Positions 1 to 8,956 are shown, numbered from the stretch's first letter. The stretch is DNA of 32,587 nt from an uncultured Saprospiraceae bacterium (GCA_937967615.1 CALCMJ010000084.1:1-32587); one strand, 5' to 3'. The notes: generated by a model from the sequence alone, not told the origin. Numbers and translations are program-made.

Positions 1-1
1 A

Positions 2-2797
2 CAAGAGTCTTATGATCTTGCTTTAGAAGTAATTGAAAAAAACATTCATACCATAGAATCTGAAAACCTTCCCCATTATAAAGAATTAGCATTGACATAT
101 GTTCAGCTCGCACAACTTTCTAGGCTCAATAAATTAGGTGCCCCATATGTGATAAAAACTGTTAAGGCTCATTTTAAGACAGCTATTAAAATTGTAAAAG
201 ATAATTTATCAGCAGATCCAATATTACTAGGAAACATATACGTTAAGGAGAGTACAAACTTGAGAAGATTAAATCTTGTTAATGATGCATATGAGAGTAC
301 ACTTAAAATTAAAGAACAATTGGAAAAGATGGAATACCCTGATCCTTGGCTGAGTTCTCGCTTTGAAGGGATGACAGGATATTTGTTGATGCTGAAAGGT
401 CATTCAAAATTAGCTAGTATTCACTTAAAACGTTCAATTAACCTCGTCAAAAATCTTTATGGCGCTGACGACATTCGTCTGTTCTATCCTCTTAAAAATC
501 TTTCACATTGTCTATCAAGAGAATTGAAGTACAAAGAGTCCATAGAAAATCTAAAATACGCTATACGGTTAAGAGAAGAAAAATACGGTGCATCTGATAG
601 AGACCTTGTTCTTGAAAAACTAAGGCTTATTGAACTTTACTCCATTACTGGGGTAACAGAGGAAAGTAAAAAGCTACAGGAACAAGTAGATTCGTTATTA
701 CTTAACAATTATGGACATCTAAAGGGCTTGTACTTTAGAAGGTTAGCCCAGATGTACTCCGTTTCTAATGAACTAGACAAAGCACAACTATTTGCTGAAA
801 AGTCTATTGATTACTATAAAAATAATAAAGTTCCGTCCTTTCTTTTATTTGCTGAAATCCGGAGATTAAATATTAAGGAAAAACAATCTAAATTTTCTGA
901 AGTAAAATCTGAAACTGAAAAAATAATTCATAGAATTTGCAATAACATGTTTGTTAGCACAAAACACAGTGGTCTTAAGCCAGTGATTAAAAGCTGCATT
1001 GCTACTAAAGATTGGGAGTTAGGGAATAAATATATTGGAATTCTTGAGGGTATCCTAGAAGAAAGCAGTGTAGAACAATTAACACAAGAGATAAAATACT
1101 CCTGTAATTTTAGTTTAATGGAATATCATCTCGCAAAATATAAACACTCGCAAAATCCCATAGAATTGAATTTAGCGTTAAGCCGATCTAGGCAGTTAAT
1201 CCGCCTAAGAGAACATGTCCTCCAAGAAACCTATGATGAAGATGCTCAAAATCATTTTGAAGGAAACTGGAGTACCAGCGCGCATATTGAAATCTACTTT
1301 TTAGCATACGAAAAATCAAAAGATGTCAGCTTTTTAGAAGAAGCATTTAAGTTTATTGATAATCAAAAATCCAGGTCTTTAAAATCAAAAATTAAAAATA
1401 ATAGTAGCAACACTTTGATGAGTAGCATTGAAGAAGAATTGAATGAAGAAATTATCAGTTTAGAGGGAAAGATTATCTTTTCATCAGAAGAAGAAAAAAA
1501 TGAATTAAAATCTCGCTTATTTAAATTAAAAGACAGACGAACAAAAATACATGCCAATAAACTAAAATTAGATTTTTTCAAACAAGAGAAGATTGACTTT
1601 GAGGACTTGAAATCTACGTTATCAGCAAATTCTGCGATTGTTCAATTATACAGGGGTGGCAATAATTACTATGTAATCTATTTTGACAACGCAGGTTTTC
1701 AATACAAAATAATTCCTGATGCAGACACATTTGATCATAAAATAGATAATCTATTAAATGAATTACAAACGACTAAATCCGAAAAATTAAACCTTCTAGC
1801 ACAATCCCTTTACGATGACATTTTTGGTGGTATTGGCTTGTCAGACGGATTAAAGCACATGATTATAATCCCAGATGGTAATCTTTCTTATTTACCTTTT
1901 GACATTCTTAAAAATAAAGAGGGATTCTATCTGGTTAATGAATATACTTTACAAACTGCGAACTCATTTCAAATTTATCAAGTACAAAAATCCATTGCAG
2001 CTTCAAAAAATTCAAGCACGCTTTGTTTCGCTCCGAAATACAGAATGACCAAAATTCAATATGCTCCAAAACAACTCGCTGAAATCCAGAGGGCTAATAT
2101 TTACAATCTACCTGCTGCTGTAACGGAATCAAAAACTGTTCATAAATTAATGGGAGGGAAGTTAATAAGCAACCATGAAGCAACTGAAGCAAATTTTAAA
2201 AATCTGGCACCCAAATACAATGTAATACACCTTGCAATGCATGGAATTATAAGCGACGTTAATGAAATGCAATCCAAGCTTCTCTTCTCAAATTTAAACG
2301 AAGAAGAGGAGGAAGATGAGGAATTATATGCTCATGAGATCATGAATATGAAACTAGATGCTGATCTACTTGTACTCAGCGCATGCAATTCTGGTGTAGG
2401 AGAATTTAAAAAAGGACAAGGAGTTATGTCTCTAGCAAATGCGTTTACTTATGCAGGAGTAGCAAACACTATCATGAGCATGTGGAAAGTCCCTGACAAT
2501 GCTACTTCACAAATCATGGACGTTTTTTACCAAAACATCAAAGAGGGTCAAAGGATAGATAAAGCACTTCAAAATGCAAAACTAAAATATATTCAAAGTG
2601 ATGAGATCCCTTCTAAAATGAAACATCCTTACTATTGGGCCGGCTTTGTAGCAAATGGTAATATGAAACCAATTTCCAAACCTAATTCCAACGTACCTAC
2701 GTATGCCTTAATATCGCTATTACTTTTAGGATTTCTACTTGCAAAAAAATCTTTAGTCATTAACCAATTAAAAATCTTTTCTAAATCCAAAATCTAA
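2..2797 (+). CDS. TPR-CHAT caspase-like protease, C-terminally membrane anchored (module 1; 5' partial)
   Basis: The frame is open from base 2, so the true start and any signal peptide lie upstream; 931 residues are visible. The first two thirds are helical TPR-type repeats (for example YKESIENLKYAIRLREEKYG), then a charged coiled stretch around nt 1430-1620, then a CHAT (caspase HetF-associated with TPRs) domain. The predicted dyad is His in HLAMHG (nt 2240-2242) and Cys in LSACNSG (nt 2384-2386), 48 residues apart. A hydrophobic helix near nt 2697-2755 followed by a Lys-rich tail suggests an inner-membrane anchor with the tail in the cytoplasm. The last 30 bp overlap the end of the convergent anti-sigma-like gene. 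A TTG at 92 is only an internal leucine codon. CHAT and TPR assignment is firm from motifs; substrate and role are unknown. Confidence 0.9.
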   Translation, partial: QESYDLALEVIEKNIHTIESENLPHYKELALTYVQLAQLSRLNKLGAPYVIKTVKAHFKTAIKIVKDNLSADPILLGNIYVKESTNLRRLNLVNDAYESTLKIKEQLEKMEYPDPWLSSRFEGMTGYLLMLKGHSKLASIHLKRSINLVKNLYGADDIRLFYPLKNLSHCLSRELKYKESIENLKYAIRLREEKYGASDRDLVLEKLRLIELYSITGVTEESKKLQEQVDSLLLNNYGHLKGLYFRRLAQMYSVSNELDKAQLFAEKSIDYYKNNKVPSFLLFAEIRRLNIKEKQSKFSEVKSETEKIIHRICNNMFVSTKHSGLKPVIKSCIATKDWELGNKYIGILEGILEESSVEQLTQEIKYSCNFSLMEYHLAKYKHSQNPIELNLALSRSRQLIRLREHVLQETYDEDAQNHFEGNWSTSAHIEIYFLAYEKSKDVSFLEEAFKFIDNQKSRSLKSKIKNNSSNTLMSSIEEELNEEIISLEGKIIFSSEEEKNELKSRLFKLKDRRTKIHANKLKLDFFKQEKIDFEDLKSTLSANSAIVQLYRGGNNYYVIYFDNAGFQYKIIPDADTFDHKIDNLLNELQTTKSEKLNLLAQSLYDDIFGGIGLSDGLKHMIIIPDGNLSYLPFDILKNKEGFYLVNEYTLQTANSFQIYQVQKSIAASKNSSTLCFAPKYRMTKIQYAPKQLAEIQRANIYNLPAAVTESKTVHKLMGGKLISNHEATEANFKNLAPKYNVIHLAMHGIISDVNEMQSKLLFSNLNEEEEEDEELYAHEIMNMKLDADLLVLSACNSGVGEFKKGQGVMSLANAFTYAGVANTIMSMWKVPDNATSQIMDVFYQNIKEGQRIDKALQNAKLKYIQSDEIPSKMKHPYYWAGFVANGNMKPISKPNSNVPTYALISLLLLGFLLAKKSLVINQLKIFSKSKI

Positions 2798-4138
2798 TCT
2801 AAAAATATTCACTTTTGTTCTAACAGGATACGTCTCATGGTTTAAATCACACAAGTAGGTTTTATAAGTTGGTTTTAGATGGAACGAGAGACCATCATTT
2901 AAGAACTTACGTAAAACGATGGAACCACGTAAGCCTAATCCTAATCTATCTTTATGCACTGTAGTGCCACTCTCTGTTCTTTCCACTTCAAATTGTTCGT
3001 TTATTATTTTTCCATTTGATGAAAAAGAAAGATTAAATAAAGCTGAACCTTCAAATCCAATATCCCACGTTCCAATACTTCTATTGACTCCAACAAAAAC
3101 TGGTATATCCAGCATATTATATTTGACCTCGCCTGTACTTACAAACATTCCACTTACCAGATTTGTATCAATAGGATTACCTTCTGGATCTAGATCAATT
3201 ATAATCTTAGTGATCGCGGCATCCTCAAATTTAAATTTATCCTTGTGCTGACTCCATTCTAGCCCTGTTCCAATATATATATTCCTATTTACATTTAATC
3301 CAAGGTGGACCTGACCTCCCCAATTATACCAACTACTTTCTGTTGTTCTTCTATTTTCAGCCAGCACAGATCCGTTCGTTTCTCCATTTGATTTTGCAAT
3401 TAAACTGTTGACATGGTAACCAAGTAATCCATTTAATTCTATAAATGGATGAATACTAATACTATTGGAAAAAGAAGGACATTCTATCCCATCTGTATAT
3501 TCAACTATCTCTCTTTTGTTGTCAAGTAAAGGAATTGATGTCAAAATAGGAGACAAGCTACTTACAAGCGTGTTGCTTTTATACGAAGTAACATCATTGT
3601 TCTTGATTTGCACTTTATCAGAAGCTTCATTAAACGGCTTAACAAATGAATTCGTATTAGAAATTCTATCAGTTGCTGACACACTCTCTTGCATATGCGT
3701 AGGCTCGATACGTTTACGTACAAAACTTTTTTTGACTGTTTCTATTGTTTCATTTGTCTCTATGTCTTGTTCAGCCGACAAACTAACTGATGGGGATGCT
3801 GTTAAAAAATTAAGCTCAGCATCTTTCTCTTCAGAAAGCCCGGCCATTAGTTCCTTTGTTTCATCTTCAGAATCAGCTTTTGAATTTTCTGCAAACATCA
3901 CTTTTTCCTGATTCTCATTTTTCTTATTATTAGATTTTTGGCTTACTAGGGTATTAATAACAAATATGGATGCAATAGCTAAAGCAGCTAACCCTAAAAC
4001 TGGAAGCCAAGCAATTCCTTTTCTTCCAGAATTGTTAAGTTCATTTTCTATAGCAGCCCAGATAAATTCAGGTGCTTTTGACTCGTGCGCATCTACCACA
4101 GTCTTCATTTGCTTTTCTATGTTATTCCATTCTCTCAT
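2768..4138 (-). CDS. anti-sigma-like inner-membrane segment fused to outer-membrane beta-barrel domain
   Basis: 456 residues. A short N-terminal segment precedes one transmembrane helix at about residues 43-65 (WLPVLGLAALAIASIFVINT). Residues 66-205 are a Ser/Glu/Lys/Asn-rich, probably disordered linker. From about residue 228 there are alternating beta-strands typical of porin-like barrels (such as WGGQVHLGLNVNRNIYIGTG), ending in an aromatic residue (RLDFGFRKDF). Its ATG overlaps the TGA of the sigma gene by 4 bp, so the two are probably translationally coupled, which is the usual place for an anti-sigma factor. The N-terminus has no clear zinc-binding anti-sigma motif, so anti-sigma function is inferred from position and topology. 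It could instead be only an outer-membrane protein with an atypical anchor. Confidence 0.75.
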   Translation of the reverse strand: MREWNNIEKQMKTVVDAHESKAPEFIWAAIENELNNSGRKGIAWLPVLGLAALAIASIFVINTLVSQKSNNKKNENQEKVMFAENSKADSEDETKELMAGLSEEKDAELNFLTASPSVSLSAEQDIETNETIETVKKSFVRKRIEPTHMQESVSATDRISNTNSFVKPFNEASDKVQIKNNDVTSYKSNTLVSSLSPILTSIPLLDNKREIVEYTDGIECPSFSNSISIHPFIELNGLLGYHVNSLIAKSNGETNGSVLAENRRTTESSWYNWGGQVHLGLNVNRNIYIGTGLEWSQHKDKFKFEDAAITKIIIDLDPEGNPIDTNLVSGMFVSTGEVKYNMLDIPVFVGVNRSIGTWDIGFEGSALFNLSFSSNGKIINEQFEVERTESGTTVHKDRLGLGLRGSIVLRKFLNDGLSFHLKPTYKTYLCDLNHETYPVRTKVNIFRLDFGFRKDF

Positions 4139-4710
4139 GCTGTGTACGTTTTGTTCGTGTTTAGATACTGTGACGACAAATAGCCATCTGTTTTAATTTG
4201 TTCTTGGAGCATTTTTCTTGCTCGCATAAATTGAGACCTAGAAGTAGATTCCGTAATATTCAGTGCTGTAGCAATTTCCTTATGATTCATTTCATCAAAT
4301 ACTGACATTGAAAAAATAGTACGGTAACCTACAGGCAGTTGCTTCAGCAAACCCAATATTCTGTCCATATTAAATTGATCTACCACAGGCTCCATCTCTA
4401 CCTTCAACTCCCTAACATTTACATTGTCTAATTCCAATGTAATATTGTTACCTCGCTTTTTGAGTTCATCTAGACAAGCATTGACAATAATACGTCTTAT
4501 CCATGCGCCTAGGTTACCAGTTTCCTTAAACTTATCTATATACTTATACACCCGGATAAAACCATTTTGCATGGCATCTGCAGCAACTGCTTGGTCATGA
4601 CAATAGCGAAGGCAGATGCTATACATCTGCCTGCTATACTTGTCATATAGTGCCTTTTGTGCTTTTCTTTCTCCGCGTATGCAGAGACTAACCAGTTGCA
4701 TATCTGTCAT
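4135..4710 (-). CDS. ECF RNA polymerase sigma factor (module 1)
   Basis: 191 residues, the usual ECF size, with only sigma2 and sigma4. Region 2 spans about residues 20-90, including DAMQNGFIRVYKYIDKF (the counterpart of the DxxQexF core-binding helix) and the GAWIRRIIVNACLDELKK segment that contacts the -10 element. Region 4 is at about 118-172, with LLKQLPVGYRTIFSMSVFDE followed by a helix-turn-helix (HKEIATALNITESTSRSQFM). It lies 4 bp after the upstream lipoprotein gene and overlaps the downstream membrane-protein gene by 4 bp. Cotranscription with both suggests the sigma factor is held by the neighbouring membrane protein. Target promoters are not identifiable here. Confidence 0.93.
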   Translation of the reverse strand: MTDMQLVSLCIRGERKAQKALYDKYSRQMYSICLRYCHDQAVAADAMQNGFIRVYKYIDKFKETGNLGAWIRRIIVNACLDELKKRGNNITLELDNVNVRELKVEMEPVVDQFNMDRILGLLKQLPVGYRTIFSMSVFDEMNHKEIATALNITESTSRSQFMRARKMLQEQIKTDGYLSSQYLNTNKTYTA

Positions 4711-4714
4711 CTAG

Positions 4715-6481
4715 TTATGGCGTATTTAATTTAAATTTACCATATAATGTATACTCTAAATCTGTTGATTTACTTTTTACTAAAGCAGTGTAATTCCCTT
4801 TCAAGAACATATTTGCTTCATTATATTGAGTAATTGTTACTTCACCGTTAACCAAATCATAACTATCTTCATTCCCTTGCGACCATTGATTAAAATTGAG
4901 ATATGTTAATGGGAAAGGACCTGTTGCAAATCCCATCGACTCAAGATCATCATATTGCATATGTATTCCGCTACCTTTTCCGTTTGGATTGCCACCTTGA
5001 TAAAATCCAAATAAAGACTTTAATGTTTGGGTGCCAGTTGAGTCTGAATTTTCTGAAGCAAATAATTCTAACAGGCCTTCAAAGTGAATATCAAGATCGT
5101 CAATATTCATAGTCATAATAAAGATCTCATCTCCACAGGCATCAACCTCGCCAAGCATATGTGGTCCTACTCCTGTTACAATAATCTCTTCACTTTCTTT
5201 TAATGCATCAAGATCTACTACACGCGCTTTGAAATCTTGACTTGGATCACATTGGATTATAGATGCTTCAAATGTTCCGTCTGTAATCTGAAGATGATGA
5301 TTGTGGAATATGAGCACTCCATTAGTTAAAGGCCCACCATCACAATTAATAGCTGTTCCGGAAATCTGAATGTTCACAGCATCATCAATTACTATTGTGA
5401 TATCACCGAGATCTACATCCATATCAAAGGGCCCTATTTCTCCTAAGAATATAGGTTCTTCACAACCATCAATTCCTCGTATTTCTAAAGTTAAAATTTC
5501 TCCTTTTGTAACAGCTCCACAAAATGTTCCGTCTGGGTTTGTATTTCCATGACCTACAGCGAAAAAAGCTGGAGTTGCAATCCATACATGGACACCACCT
5601 ACTCCATTCCCTTTCTGGTCAAGTATTCTTCCACACGCAATGATTGTTTCAGCACTACCATCGTAATTCCAACAGCTAAAATGCGCTACCTCACCTACAT
5701 ACGTATTTCCAACTCTCTGAGCACTACCCTCTTCTTTCCATAATCCTGTTGCATCATCAAAAACCCACATTTTAATTGTCTGAGGAGCATCACTACTTAT
5801 CTCAGTTGGAATTTGACCAGTCATCGTTGCCTTCATTCCATCTTTTATCTGGAGTTTTTGTCCAGTTGTAGACTGCATCTCAACATAGGCCATTCCAAAA
5901 GAAGTCAATGTTGAAAATATGTCTTCAGCGTTTGTTGCAGACATATCACCCGGCATCCTCCTGATAATATTATCGTTAGTAGGATCTAGATATTGTATTG
6001 CTACTCGTACTGTACCATCATAATCATCACCAGTTGACTCCACAACCACTGATCCCGCTGGAAATTCTAATTTGATATTCCCTTGCTCTACCGCCCCACC
6101 TGAGCCGCCATCAAAATTATTCGTAAAGTTTTTAGGTAGAAGCTGTGTTGTGTGGTTGATATTTGTCTTCTTAATTGTCCTAAAGGTACGTGCACCTTCA
6201 AAATACCCATCCTTATTAATACTAAGAAAGTTATGCTTTGTATTTAATACTACATCTTTAAATTGGTAGATTCCAAATGCATCTGTGAACTTAGTTTGCC
6301 CATCAAAGACGACTTTTGCTCCTTCTATACCAATATTGGCCTCATCAAGGACAACACCAAAAATATCGTTACCGCTAATGTTTTCAGACACACCCGGTAT
6401 GAATTCTTGCTTGTCTTTCTGGCAGGCTCCTAAAAACACCAGCGCTACCAATAGAGAGATATTTAAAATATATTTTGTCAT
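4715..6481 (-). CDS. lipoprotein with carboxypeptidase-regulatory-like domain, first gene of sigma operon
   Basis: 588 residues from the chosen ATG at 6481. This start gives a clean lipoprotein signal (MTKYILNISLLVALVFLGAC) with the lipidated Cys at residue 20; an in-frame ATG at 6532 would add 17 residues before it and is less likely. The next stretch (about residues 35-90) resembles a CarboxypepD_reg beta-sandwich (IFGVVLDEANIGIEGAKV). A middle domain contains a VAHFSCWNYD motif seen in FAM171/CILP-like extracellular domains. More beta-sandwich segments follow. The gene precedes the sigma factor by 4 bp and looks like the first gene of the operon. A surface sensor or adhesin role is plausible, but nothing in the sequence gives a ligand. 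Confidence 0.8.
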   Translation of the reverse strand: MTKYILNISLLVALVFLGACQKDKQEFIPGVSENISGNDIFGVVLDEANIGIEGAKVVFDGQTKFTDAFGIYQFKDVVLNTKHNFLSINKDGYFEGARTFRTIKKTNINHTTQLLPKNFTNNFDGGSGGAVEQGNIKLEFPAGSVVVESTGDDYDGTVRVAIQYLDPTNDNIIRRMPGDMSATNAEDIFSTLTSFGMAYVEMQSTTGQKLQIKDGMKATMTGQIPTEISSDAPQTIKMWVFDDATGLWKEEGSAQRVGNTYVGEVAHFSCWNYDGSAETIIACGRILDQKGNGVGGVHVWIATPAFFAVGHGNTNPDGTFCGAVTKGEILTLEIRGIDGCEEPIFLGEIGPFDMDVDLGDITIVIDDAVNIQISGTAINCDGGPLTNGVLIFHNHHLQITDGTFEASIIQCDPSQDFKARVVDLDALKESEEIIVTGVGPHMLGEVDACGDEIFIMTMNIDDLDIHFEGLLELFASENSDSTGTQTLKSLFGFYQGGNPNGKGSGIHMQYDDLESMGFATGPFPLTYLNFNQWSQGNEDSYDLVNGEVTITQYNEANMFLKGNYTALVKSKSTDLEYTLYGKFKLNTP

Positions 6482-6562
6482 TATTACAATTTTATCAATT
6501 ATTAAATCCAATAACTCGAGTTTCAATACCATGACTTAGACCTAATTGATAGTGTTGCATCG

Positions 6563-6576
6563 AAATTGTACAATTT
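6563..6576. promoter_or_regulatory. perfect 14-bp palindrome between divergent operons
   Basis: AAATTGTACAATTT reads the same on both strands. It lies in the 197-bp region between the module 1 sigma operon (minus) and the glycosidase-pan operon (plus), 82 bp from the lipoprotein start. A dimeric regulator could bind it, but no regulator is identified and AT-rich palindromes do arise by chance. Confidence 0.3.
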
Positions 6577-6596
6577 TCATTAAAAAAGATATAATG

Positions 6597-6646
6597 TATT
6601 GATAATCCGCTGTCTCTTCAATACTTTTTACTTAGTATTATCAATA
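6597..6646. repeat. 10-bp inverted repeat in divergent promoter region
   Basis: TATTGATAAT at 6597-6606 is the exact reverse complement of ATTATCAATA at 6637-6646. A nested 6-bp inverted pair, AATACT (6620-6625) and AGTATT (6634-6639), lies inside and overlaps the right arm, so the two pairings compete in RNA. The element ends 33 bp before the TTG start of the glycosidase gene. It may be an operator or a leader hairpin. Confidence 0.35.
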
Positions 6647-6678
6647 TATTTATATTTATCCCTTTAAAAGCTTAATAG

Positions 6679-7686
6679 TTGTCTAAAGACCGCATTTACT
6701 CAATCTTTTTTTTCATATTCTTTGCTTGCCTTGCTCTCAATGCACAAGAAAAAATTGATGGACTCACCTTTGTAGCTCCACCTAAGGCCTTTGAAATGAA
6801 TCCTATGCCTGCCATCACAAAAGTAAAAGCTGGCTGGATATCCATAGTCCCATTTGGTTTCACTAGAAAAAATGGAAATACAGTAATCTTTAACCAAGAA
6901 CGACAATGGTGGGGCGAAAGACCAGAAGGTATCAAAGAAAGTATCCGGTTAGCAAAAGAAGCTGACATTAAAATCATGCTTAAACCTCAGATTTGGATGC
7001 ATGGTACCTGGATAGGAGAACTGAATTTTGATAATGACGCCGATTGGACTTCCTGGGAACAAAGTTACTCTGATTACATTTTAGAACTAGCAAGGCTATC
7101 TGAAGAATACGGAGTAGAGATCTTCTGTTTTGGCACTGAACTTAAAATAGCTATTCAAGAAAGAACAGCGTACTGGAATTCCCTGATAAAAGAAATACGT
7201 AAAGTATATTCTGGCAAACTCACCTATTCATCAAATTGGGATTCTTATGAAGACGTTCCATTTTGGGATGAGTTGGATTATATTGGAATAAGTGCATATT
7301 TCCCTTTAGTGGATACCAAAACACCTAAGCCAGATGAATTGCAAAGAAGATGGAAGCCAGTGAAGAAAAAGTTAAGTAAGTTTTCTAAACGAAATAACAA
7401 ACAAATACTTTTTACTGAATTTGGATATATGAGTCTTGATGGATGTGCATATAGAGCATGGGAATTAGAAAAAAAGGTGAATCAGACAGAAATTAATGAG
7501 ATCGCACAAGCCAATGCATTGGATGCACTCTTTCATACATTTTTTGAGCAAGACTATTGGGCGGGAGGATTTTTATGGAAGTGGTTTCCTAATGGAGAAG
7601 GGCACGAAGGGTATCCAGCTAAAGATTACACTCCTCAAGGCAAACTAGCTGAAACAATTCTTAAAAAATGGTATGGCAAGGAATAA
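6679..7686 (+). CDS. secreted glycoside hydrolase, GH113-like (beta-mannanase family)
   Basis: 335 residues. The start is TTG at 6679: an in-frame TAG sits directly before it and the first internal ATG would remove the signal peptide (IYSIFFFIFFACLALNA). The rest is a TIM-barrel glycosidase. FGTELK supplies a candidate acid/base Glu154, and LFTEFGY a candidate nucleophile Glu247, at the positions expected in clan GH-A and GH113 (known members cut beta-1,4-mannan). Aromatic residues around QERQWWGERP and GFLWKWFPNGE fit a sugar-binding groove. The end overlaps panC by 14 bp, so both are probably one transcript. Family assignment is from motif memory; substrate is not proven. Confidence 0.8.
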   Translation: MSKDRIYSIFFFIFFACLALNAQEKIDGLTFVAPPKAFEMNPMPAITKVKAGWISIVPFGFTRKNGNTVIFNQERQWWGERPEGIKESIRLAKEADIKIMLKPQIWMHGTWIGELNFDNDADWTSWEQSYSDYILELARLSEEYGVEIFCFGTELKIAIQERTAYWNSLIKEIRKVYSGKLTYSSNWDSYEDVPFWDELDYIGISAYFPLVDTKTPKPDELQRRWKPVKKKLSKFSKRNNKQILFTEFGYMSLDGCAYRAWELEKKVNQTEINEIAQANALDALFHTFFEQDYWAGGFLWKWFPNGEGHEGYPAKDYTPQGKLAETILKKWYGKE

Positions 7687-8545
7687 AGGAATTCGAGTAA
7701 TAGAAACTGTCTCCGAACTTCAATCTGTTATAAGAGAATTTAAAAAAAAGAAACAGACCATTGGGTTTACACCCACATTAGGTGCACTTCATGAAGGACA
7801 TGCGACTCTGATACAACGCAGCAAGAAGGAAAACGACATTTCAGTCTGTAGTATTTTTGTAAACCCTACCCAATTTAATGAAAAGTCTGATCTTAAAAAA
7901 TACCCAAGAACCTTTGAAGCAGACAAGAAAATTCTTGAAAAGATAGGATGCGATATTCTTTTTTTTCCTAATGAAAAAGAAATTTACCCCAATGGGAGCG
8001 ATTATGCAATTAAGGTAAATTTGGATGGTCTTGACAAACGCATGGAAGGCGCATTCAGACCGGGTCACTTTGAAGGAGTTGTACAAGTAGTGTATAGATT
8101 GTTAGAAATTGTAAAAGCGCACCACTTGTATATGGGCCAGAAAGACTTTCAACAATTTACTATCATCCAAAAAATGATAGACAAATTGAAAATTAAGACA
8201 AAACTTGTCGTATGCCCTATAAAAAGAGAAAAAGACGGACTAGCCATGAGCTCAAGAAACAGGAGACTAGGCAAGACTATTCGTAAAAATGCCATTATCT
8301 TGAATAAAACATTAAAGTCTGTCAAATTAAAAATGGATTCCCAATCCCCAGAGGAGTTATGTCAATTTGCTCTTCACAAACTCAACATTATAGACTTCAA
8401 ACCTGAATACTTTATCATAATTGATGGCTACAAACTCACGCCTATTCGATCATTTGATGATACAGAATATGCTGTTGCCTGTACTGCTGTTTGGGCTGGA
8501 GATGTCAGATTAATTGATAATATGATATTAAAGTCAAAAAAATGA
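7673..8545 (+). CDS. panC: pantothenate synthetase (pantoate-beta-alanine ligase)
   Basis: 290 residues, normal for the family. It joins pantoate and beta-alanine using ATP, the last step of pantothenate synthesis on the way to coenzyme A, in the cytoplasm. The nucleotide-binding signature is GFTPTLGALHEGH, with HxGH at residues 40-43; the usual Met in PTMGALHEGH is Leu here. FVNPTQFN, RPGHFEGVVQVV, YMGQKDFQQ and the KMSKS-like AMSSRNRRL are all present. Its ATG lies inside the end of the glycosidase gene (14-bp overlap). panD follows after 58 bp and makes its beta-alanine substrate. panB is not in the window. Confidence 0.97.
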   Translation: MARNKGIRVIETVSELQSVIREFKKKKQTIGFTPTLGALHEGHATLIQRSKKENDISVCSIFVNPTQFNEKSDLKKYPRTFEADKKILEKIGCDILFFPNEKEIYPNGSDYAIKVNLDGLDKRMEGAFRPGHFEGVVQVVYRLLEIVKAHHLYMGQKDFQQFTIIQKMIDKLKIKTKLVVCPIKREKDGLAMSSRNRRLGKTIRKNAIILNKTLKSVKLKMDSQSPEELCQFALHKLNIIDFKPEYFIIIDGYKLTPIRSFDDTEYAVACTAVWAGDVRLIDNMILKSKK

Positions 8546-8603
8546 ACCATTTAAGGTGATTTCACATTCTTAAACTGTTATAAAACTTTAAATTTGCGGC
8601 GTT

Positions 8604-8951
8604 ATGCTAATACAAGTACACAAGTCAAAAATTCACAGAGCTACAGTTACTGAAGCCAACCTAAATTATGTAGGTTCTATTACTATTGATGAAAACCTTT
8701 TGGACGCTGCTGATCTTATACCTGGTGAGCGCGTACAGATTGTGAATAACAATAATGGCGAACGTCTGGAAACTTATATCATAAAGGGAGAAAGAGGAAG
8801 CGGTGTTATCTGCTTAAATGGTGCAGCTGCCAGAAAAGTAGAGGTGGGTGACGTAGTCATCATAATATCCTATGCATGGATGACACAGGAAGAGGCCAGA
8901 AACTTCAATCCTATTGCAGTCTTCCCAGATGATAAAAATCAGGTAAACTAA
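8604..8951 (+). CDS. panD: aspartate 1-decarboxylase
   Basis: 115 residues. The proenzyme cleaves itself between Gly24 and Ser25 (seen here as NYVGSITID) to give the pyruvoyl group that decarboxylates aspartate to beta-alanine. Lys9, Tyr22, Arg54-region and the [20 protein letters not shown] block match the family. It provides the beta-alanine used by the PanC enzyme encoded just upstream. The next gene starts 5 bp after its stop, so the operon continues. Confidence 0.97.
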   Translation: MLIQVHKSKIHRATVTEANLNYVGSITIDENLLDAADLIPGERVQIVNNNNGERLETYIIKGERGSGVICLNGAAARKVEVGDVVIIISYAWMTQEEARNFNPIAVFPDDKNQVN

Positions 8952-8956
8952 ATGAT

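Noticed and set aside
3465..3911. 148-codon plus-strand frame inside the barrel-protein gene
   Set aside because: It is the antisense of the Ser/Glu-rich linker of the minus-strand gene and has no recognisable motif.
4742..4754. 13-bp repeat ATATAATGTATAC also found near 20632
   Set aside because: One copy is inside the lipoprotein coding sequence. Several shared 13-mers are expected by chance in AT-rich DNA of this length.
8589..8596. TAAATTTG as a -7 promoter box for panD
   Set aside because: It lies only 7 bp before the panD ATG, which would give an almost leaderless message, and no -33 box is visible. Read-through from panC explains expression.
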